DNA of 7,995 bases, from NCBI GenBank assembly GCA_025454675.1, contig JALONZ010000075.1, positions 1-7,995 on the forward strand, in the 5' to 3' direction. Positions 4,888 to 7,995 of the stretch are shown here, piece by piece. A program made the translations under genes and the position numbers. The notes under the pieces were generated by a model that did not search any database, was not told the DNA's origin, and saw only the letters and a program-made list of their open reading frames with translations. The stretch is from Anaerolineae bacterium. Lineage in GTDB: Bacteria > Chloroflexota > Anaerolineae > Aggregatilineales > Phototrophicaceae. Position 1 is the first letter of the stretch. Each line of letters begins with the position of its first letter.

Positions 4888-6243
4888 ATGTCAAAAACAG
4901 CAAGGTTAGCCATTTATGGATTTGTGTTTGTCGGATTGGTGTTGTTGGGTGTTGGGATTGGCGCATTGCTCACCAACGTCACTGAACGCCAAGTTGAAGC
5001 CCGTCAATATCCGCTCAAAGTGGTGGAAATTGGCGAAAATGAAATAGACCCCGCCGTGTGGGGCAAAAATTTCCCCATTCATTATGACCGTTTCATGATG
5101 ACGGAACAAAATTATGGTCAAACACCCTATGGTGGTTCTGACCCATATAGCAAATTAGAACGTTTCCCCGCGATGGTTCGCCTTTGGGCAGGCTTTGCCT
5201 TTAGCATTGACCACAATGAAGAACGCGGTCACTTTTATGCCACCATTGACCAAGTGAATACCCAACGGGTGAAAGCCCCACGCAACCAACCGGGCGCATG
5301 TATCAATTGTCATGCGGCAGAAGCACCCATCCTCATCGCCGAAATGGGGTGGGAAGAATTCAATAAAACACCCTTTAACGATCTCGCCGATAAAGTCCAT
5401 ACAGGTTCATCGTGCGCCGATTGCCACGACCCCAATGATATGTCGTTGCGCCTGACCCGTCCGGGTTTGATTAACGCGCTTGCCGCCAACGGGGTTGATT
5501 GGACAAAAGCCAGTCGTCAAGAAATGCGCTCGTATGTATGCGCTCAATGCCATGTGGAATATTATTTCGCGGGCGACAACAAAATTTTGGTCTTCCCCTG
5601 GACGAATGGGGCAACGGTTGCAGAAGGCACAAACCGCCTTGTTGTCACAATGGATAACATTGTAGACTACTATACCGAAATTGGCTTCAAAGATTGGTCT
5701 CATGCCGAAACCAACGCACCCATGCTCAAGATGCAACACCCCGAATATGAATTATTTAGCAACAGCCTGCACGCACGTTCCGGTGTGGCTTGCGCCGATT
5801 GTCATATGCCCTATATGCGCGAGGGTGGAATCAAGGTCAGCGACCACTGGATTCGTAGCCCATTGGTGAATATCAATGCGGCGTGCCAAACCTGCCATAA
5901 CTTCCCCGAAGAAGATTTGCAAGCGCGTATCATCACCATTCAAGATAATACCGCCACCTTATTGCACCAAGCCGAAGATGCGTTGCTCGATGCCATTGAT
6001 GCCATTGTCGCCGCCAAGACCGCAGGCGCAACCGATGAACAGTTGGCAGAAGCCCTGCAACTACACCGTAATGCGTCTATGCGTTGGGATTTCATCTCAT
6101 CCGAAAATAGCACCGGTTTCCATAACCCACAAGAAGCGGCGCGTGTTTTGGCGGGCGCAATTGATGATGCCCGTCAAGCCCAACTGATTGCCGTACAAGT
6201 GCTGAATGGATTGGCTACCCAAACAGCCAGCAACACCCCTTGA
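4888..6243 (+). CDS. nrfA: NrfA, ammonia-forming pentaheme cytochrome c nitrite reductase, CXXCH type
   Basis: This 451-residue enzyme should reduce nitrite to ammonium with six electrons. Five haem sites are visible: CINCH 138-142, CADCH 176-180, CAQCH 218-222, CADCH 302-306 and CQTCH 333-337. The catalytic (first) haem has His142 where E. coli and Wolinella enzymes have Lys (CXXCK). The other active-site features are present: Arg113 in E-R-G-H, the E-Y-Y-F run (224-227) holding the calcium-site Glu and the catalytic Tyr, and K-M-Q-H (281-284) with the calcium Lys/Gln and the active-site His. The conserved distal ligand His412 lies in G-F-H-N. The N-terminus has a hydrophobic helix (about 7-29) without a clear AXA cleavage site, so it may be a retained anchor. 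The ATG at 4888 follows GAGGAG by seven bases. It is in an operon with nrfH and is probably controlled by the FNR-like box upstream. Confidence 0.96.
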   Translation: MSKTARLAIYGFVFVGLVLLGVGIGALLTNVTERQVEARQYPLKVVEIGENEIDPAVWGKNFPIHYDRFMMTEQNYGQTPYGGSDPYSKLERFPAMVRLWAGFAFSIDHNEERGHFYATIDQVNTQRVKAPRNQPGACINCHAAEAPILIAEMGWEEFNKTPFNDLADKVHTGSSCADCHDPNDMSLRLTRPGLINALAANGVDWTKASRQEMRSYVCAQCHVEYYFAGDNKILVFPWTNGATVAEGTNRLVVTMDNIVDYYTEIGFKDWSHAETNAPMLKMQHPEYELFSNSLHARSGVACADCHMPYMREGGIKVSDHWIRSPLVNINAACQTCHNFPEEDLQARIITIQDNTATLLHQAEDALLDAIDAIVAAKTAGATDEQLAEALQLHRNASMRWDFISSENSTGFHNPQEAARVLAGAIDDARQAQLIAVQVLNGLATQTASNTP

Positions 6244-6256
6244 TAGATGCGAAAAA

Positions 6257-6295
6257 GGTGGGATATACGGGCATAATGCCCTAATCCCACCCTAC
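6257..6295 (+). repeat. Two-tier hairpin repeat, forward copy
   Basis: The outer stem GGTGGGAT (6257-6264) pairs with ATCCCACC (6284-6291). Linkers ATAC and TA flank an inner stem GGGCA-TAA-TGCCC (6269-6281), and CTAC follows the structure. It lacks a T run. The same plan recurs inverted at 6311-6345 with a different outer stem centre and a different inner stem, so it is an intergenic repeat family and not simply the nrfA terminator. Confidence 0.68.
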
Positions 6296-6310
6296 ACGCC
6301 CGTTTGATTT

Positions 6311-6345
6311 GTAGGGAAGGATTAGCCGAAGGCGTATATCCTTCC
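6311..6345 (-). repeat. Two-tier hairpin repeat, inverted copy
   Basis: GTAG (6311-6314), then GGAAGGAT (6315-6322) pairing with ATCCTTCC (6338-6345), around TA, an inner GCC-GAA-GGC stem (6325-6333) and GTAT. On the minus strand this reads outer stem, ATAC, inner stem, TA, outer stem, CTAC: exactly the order of the forward copy at 6257-6295. The linkers are identical and the stems changed but still paired. The copies are 15 bases apart. Confidence 0.68.
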
Positions 6346-6358
6346 GCACACAATCCCC

Positions 6359-6389
6359 AAAACAGGTACAAATTTGTGCCTGTTTTTTT
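6359..6389 (+). terminator. Intrinsic terminator of nrfHA
   Basis: AACAGGTACAAA (6361-6372) pairs with TTTGTGCCTGTT (6373-6384), a 12-bp stem with one G-T pair, running into a seven-T tract (6383-6389). This is a convincing rho-independent terminator about 115 bases after the nrfA stop and just before the promoter region of the HTH gene. Confidence 0.82.
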
Positions 6390-6410
6390 ATCCCTACCGA
6401 CAAAAAGGTG

Positions 6411-6416
6411 TACAAT
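6411..6416 (+). promoter_or_regulatory. Putative -10 element of the HTH-dprA unit
   Basis: TACAAT matches TATAAT at 5 of 6 positions and lies 45 bases before the HTH ATG, downstream of the nrfHA terminator. The -35 at a 17-base spacing (TTATCC, 6388-6393) is poor. Prediction only. Confidence 0.4.
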
Positions 6417-6455
6417 ATCCCTAATCAGTCAACACATAAAGGGATATTCATCATT

Positions 6456-7070
6456 ATGACGGAAAAAACAGAATGGGTTAGCCTTAAACAAGCCGCCGAA
6501 TTATTGGGCGTGCATCCTGCCACAGTCCGCAATTGGGCGGATGAGGGCAAAATTGCATCCAACCGCACCGCAGGCGGTCATCGCCGTTTTTTGCGGGGTG
6601 ATTTAACCAAATTTTCGCATCCAGACCAATTACAACCCATCGAAGTCCAACTCATCATCCAAAACGCGCTGGGTCAAGCCCGCATGGAAGTCGGCGAAGG
6701 CGCATTGGCACAACAAGCATGGTATACCACCATGCGCGAACAAACCCGCCACCACATGCGCGTTTTGGGGCGCGAAATTTTAGAGGGACTCCGCACCTAC
6801 TTAGCTGATGGCGCAAAAGATGACCAATTGGCTTCTGCCATTCGACTAGGCAAAGAATATGCCAAATCATTGAGTGCCGATAACCTGAATTTGCCCCAAG
6901 CCATGCGCGGATTTTTTTATTTTAGCGATTTCATTATCAATTCTGTCCTCACATGGTCAGAAGTGACCCTGCCGCGCAGTCCACACGATTGGGCAACCTT
7001 GCTTCGTCAAGTGAATACCTATATGAATGCCATGCTCCTGTCGCTGGTCGAATATTACGAAGAAGGATAA
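6456..7070 (+). CDS. MerR/excisionase-type HTH protein with helical C-terminal domain
   Basis: Residues 8-50 of this 204-residue protein form a MerR_1/excisionase-like winged HTH: L-K-Q-A-A-E-L-L-G-V-H-P-A-T-V-R-N-W, then a wing with the family hallmark GGHRRF (40-45). The remaining 150 residues are predicted helical by eye. They contain L-G-R-E-I-L-E-G-L (104-112) and an aromatic-rich F-F-Y-F stretch (153-156). This is loosely reminiscent of RsbR-type N-terminal sensor domains, but I cannot confirm a family, and no cofactor motif is evident. The ATG at 6456 is preferred: GGGA lies 11 bases upstream and the protein begins just before the HTH. An in-frame ATG at 6408 overlaps the promoter candidate. 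dprA follows after three bases, so the two are probably one operon. It is likely a transcription factor with a ligand- or partner-sensing half. Confidence 0.8.
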   Translation: MTEKTEWVSLKQAAELLGVHPATVRNWADEGKIASNRTAGGHRRFLRGDLTKFSHPDQLQPIEVQLIIQNALGQARMEVGEGALAQQAWYTTMREQTRHHMRVLGREILEGLRTYLADGAKDDQLASAIRLGKEYAKSLSADNLNLPQAMRGFFYFSDFIINSVLTWSEVTLPRSPHDWATLLRQVNTYMNAMLLSLVEYYEEG

Positions 7071-7073
7071 CCG

Positions 7074-7916
7074 ATGGATGATAGGCTGGTGGCATGGGTG
7101 GGGTTAAGCCTATGTCAAGGAATTGGTGGGGTGCGGTTGCGTCGTCTCTTAAATCATTTTGGCGATGCCCCCGCCATTTTGGGTGCATCAGATGAATCCC
7201 TGCAAAGCACGACGGGAATAACACCTGCGATAATCGAAAATATCCGTGCCATCAATCCCAATTTATTGGCAATTCAATTGCAACGCTGGCAATCGGCGGG
7301 GGTTCACATCCTCACATGGGATATGCCCAATTATCCACCCCAATTCTTAGCCTTGCCCGATGCGCCACCCACTATTTTTGTGTTGGGCAATTTGTCCATA
7401 TGGAAAAAAGCCTCACTCTATGCCATTGTGGGAACACGTACCCCACACCGCGAAAAACGTGATGAAACCTTGCGCCTAAGCGTGGATATAGCAGAGAAGG
7501 GGCATGTGGTCGTCAGTGGATTAGCTGAAGGGATTGATGCCGCCGCCCATTTAGGCACATTCACAAAATCGACAGGGCGTACCATCGGCATTTTGGGTGG
7601 CGGGATACTGAATGTCTATCCCAAACAACACAAATCACTGGCGGAAGCCATTTTGCAACGTGATGGCGCACTCATTTGCGAAGTCGCGCCCGATTCAGCC
7701 GTCAGCGCATGGGGGTTAATCAGCCGAAATCGGTTGATTGTGGCGTTATCACAAGCACTCATCGTGATGCAGACCAATATTGATGGCGGGGCAATGCACG
7801 CAGTTAAATTTGCCCGTCAACAAAATAAGCCCATTTATGCCGATGATAACCCCGCCAGTGGCAATCAAGCCATTTTGGATGATGGTGGTCATGATTTAGC
7901 CATGCTCGTGTTATAG
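7074..7916 (+). CDS. dprA: DNA-processing protein DprA (short form)
   Basis: This 280-residue protein has an N-terminal helix-hairpin-helix-like part (residues 5-58; GIGGVRLRRLL) and the DprA Rossmann-like domain. Visible motifs are V-G-T-R (119-122), SGLAEGIDAAAH (148-159), I-L-G-G-G (173-177), V-Y-P (181-183) and S-R-N-R-L-I (217-222). DprA binds incoming single-stranded DNA and loads RecA during natural transformation. The C-terminal winged-helix domain of longer DprA proteins is absent. Two usually conserved spots are altered: the segment before RNR reads W-G-L-I-S where F-P-x is usual, and the S-G-S/T-L-x-T-A motif reads D-G-G-A-M-H-A (237-243). It is therefore a divergent member. The ATG at 7074 has AAGGA six bases upstream, inside the end of the HTH gene, which argues for coupled expression. 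Confidence 0.88.
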   Translation: MDDRLVAWVGLSLCQGIGGVRLRRLLNHFGDAPAILGASDESLQSTTGITPAIIENIRAINPNLLAIQLQRWQSAGVHILTWDMPNYPPQFLALPDAPPTIFVLGNLSIWKKASLYAIVGTRTPHREKRDETLRLSVDIAEKGHVVVSGLAEGIDAAAHLGTFTKSTGRTIGILGGGILNVYPKQHKSLAEAILQRDGALICEVAPDSAVSAWGLISRNRLIVALSQALIVMQTNIDGGAMHAVKFARQQNKPIYADDNPASGNQAILDDGGHDLAMLVL

Positions 7917-7960
7917 CCTACCCAAATGGATAGGCTTCATCCCACACAAAGGCATGAAGC
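7915..7960. repeat. Two overlapping, mutually exclusive hairpins after dprA
   Basis: AGCCTA (7915-7920) pairs with TAGGCT (7931-7936). GCTTCAT (7934-7940) pairs with ATGAAGC (7954-7960). The arms share 7934-7936, so both cannot form fully at once. No T tract follows. The rest of the window end (7961-7995) shows no supported gene: an AAGG-ATG at 7977 runs into a stop after five codons. Confidence 0.4.
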
Positions 7961-7995
7961 GCGATAAGGTACATTTATGGCATCTTATAAATAGC

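Noticed and set aside
5407..5739. Minus-strand open frame of 110 codons within nrfA
   Set aside because: Antisense shadow; the haem motifs prove the plus-strand frame.
6257..6291. Hairpin after nrfA as the operon terminator
   Set aside because: It lacks a T run and belongs to an inverted repeat pair; the structure at 6359-6389 is the convincing terminator.
7977..7994. Start of a further gene at ATG 7977 behind AAGG
   Set aside because: The frame stops after five codons.

Overview
The window reads as a chromosomal stretch of a mesophilic-looking, moderate-GC bacterium, most likely a member of the Chloroflexota (Anaerolineae-like). This is inferred from the style of the DUF433 protein, the NrfH/NrfA pair with an N-terminally anchored NrfA, a short DprA behind an HTH regulator, and intergenic spaces rich in structured repeats. 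No rRNA or tRNA marker is present, so the taxonomic call is tentative.

Layout. 1-1200 (minus): N-terminal 400 codons of an M3-family oligoendopeptidase F, complete through the HELGH zinc site and cut by the window edge. 1201-1605: non-coding, with a putative peptidase promoter and a 186-bp MITE-like element whose arms carry G-quadruplex motifs on opposite strands. 1606-1914 (plus): pterin-4a-carbinolamine dehydratase. 1915-2219: non-coding, with two double-hairpin repeat units in inverted orientation and a terminator-like structure abutting the next ribosome binding site. 2220-3206 (plus): extended SDR, HpnA/dihydroflavonol-reductase-like. 3215-3526 (plus): DUF433 antitoxin-like protein, directly downstream. 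3523-4236 (minus): Crp/Fnr-family regulator, convergent with the DUF433 gene and overlapping it by four bases.

The functional centre is 4237-6389. A divergent regulatory region holds a perfect TTGAT-N4-ATCAA box and a second CRP-like dyad. It is followed by nrfH (tetraheme quinol dehydrogenase) and nrfA (pentaheme cytochrome c nitrite reductase), and closed by a good intrinsic terminator. Together NrfH and NrfA would pass electrons from menaquinol to nitrite and make ammonium (respiratory ammonification). The divergent Crp/Fnr protein is the obvious candidate regulator. All nine haem motifs are plain CXXCH: the catalytic haem of NrfA has His where the better-known enzymes have Lys.

6244-6358 holds another inverted pair of hairpins with conserved linkers but different stems. 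6456-7070 encodes a MerR/excisionase-type HTH protein with a helical C-terminal half, followed after three bases by a short DprA (7074-7916). The last 79 bases hold two overlapping, mutually exclusive hairpins and no supported gene. I see no prophage, CRISPR array or complete insertion sequence. The most unusual material is the intergenic structured DNA and the regulatory region in front of nrfHA.
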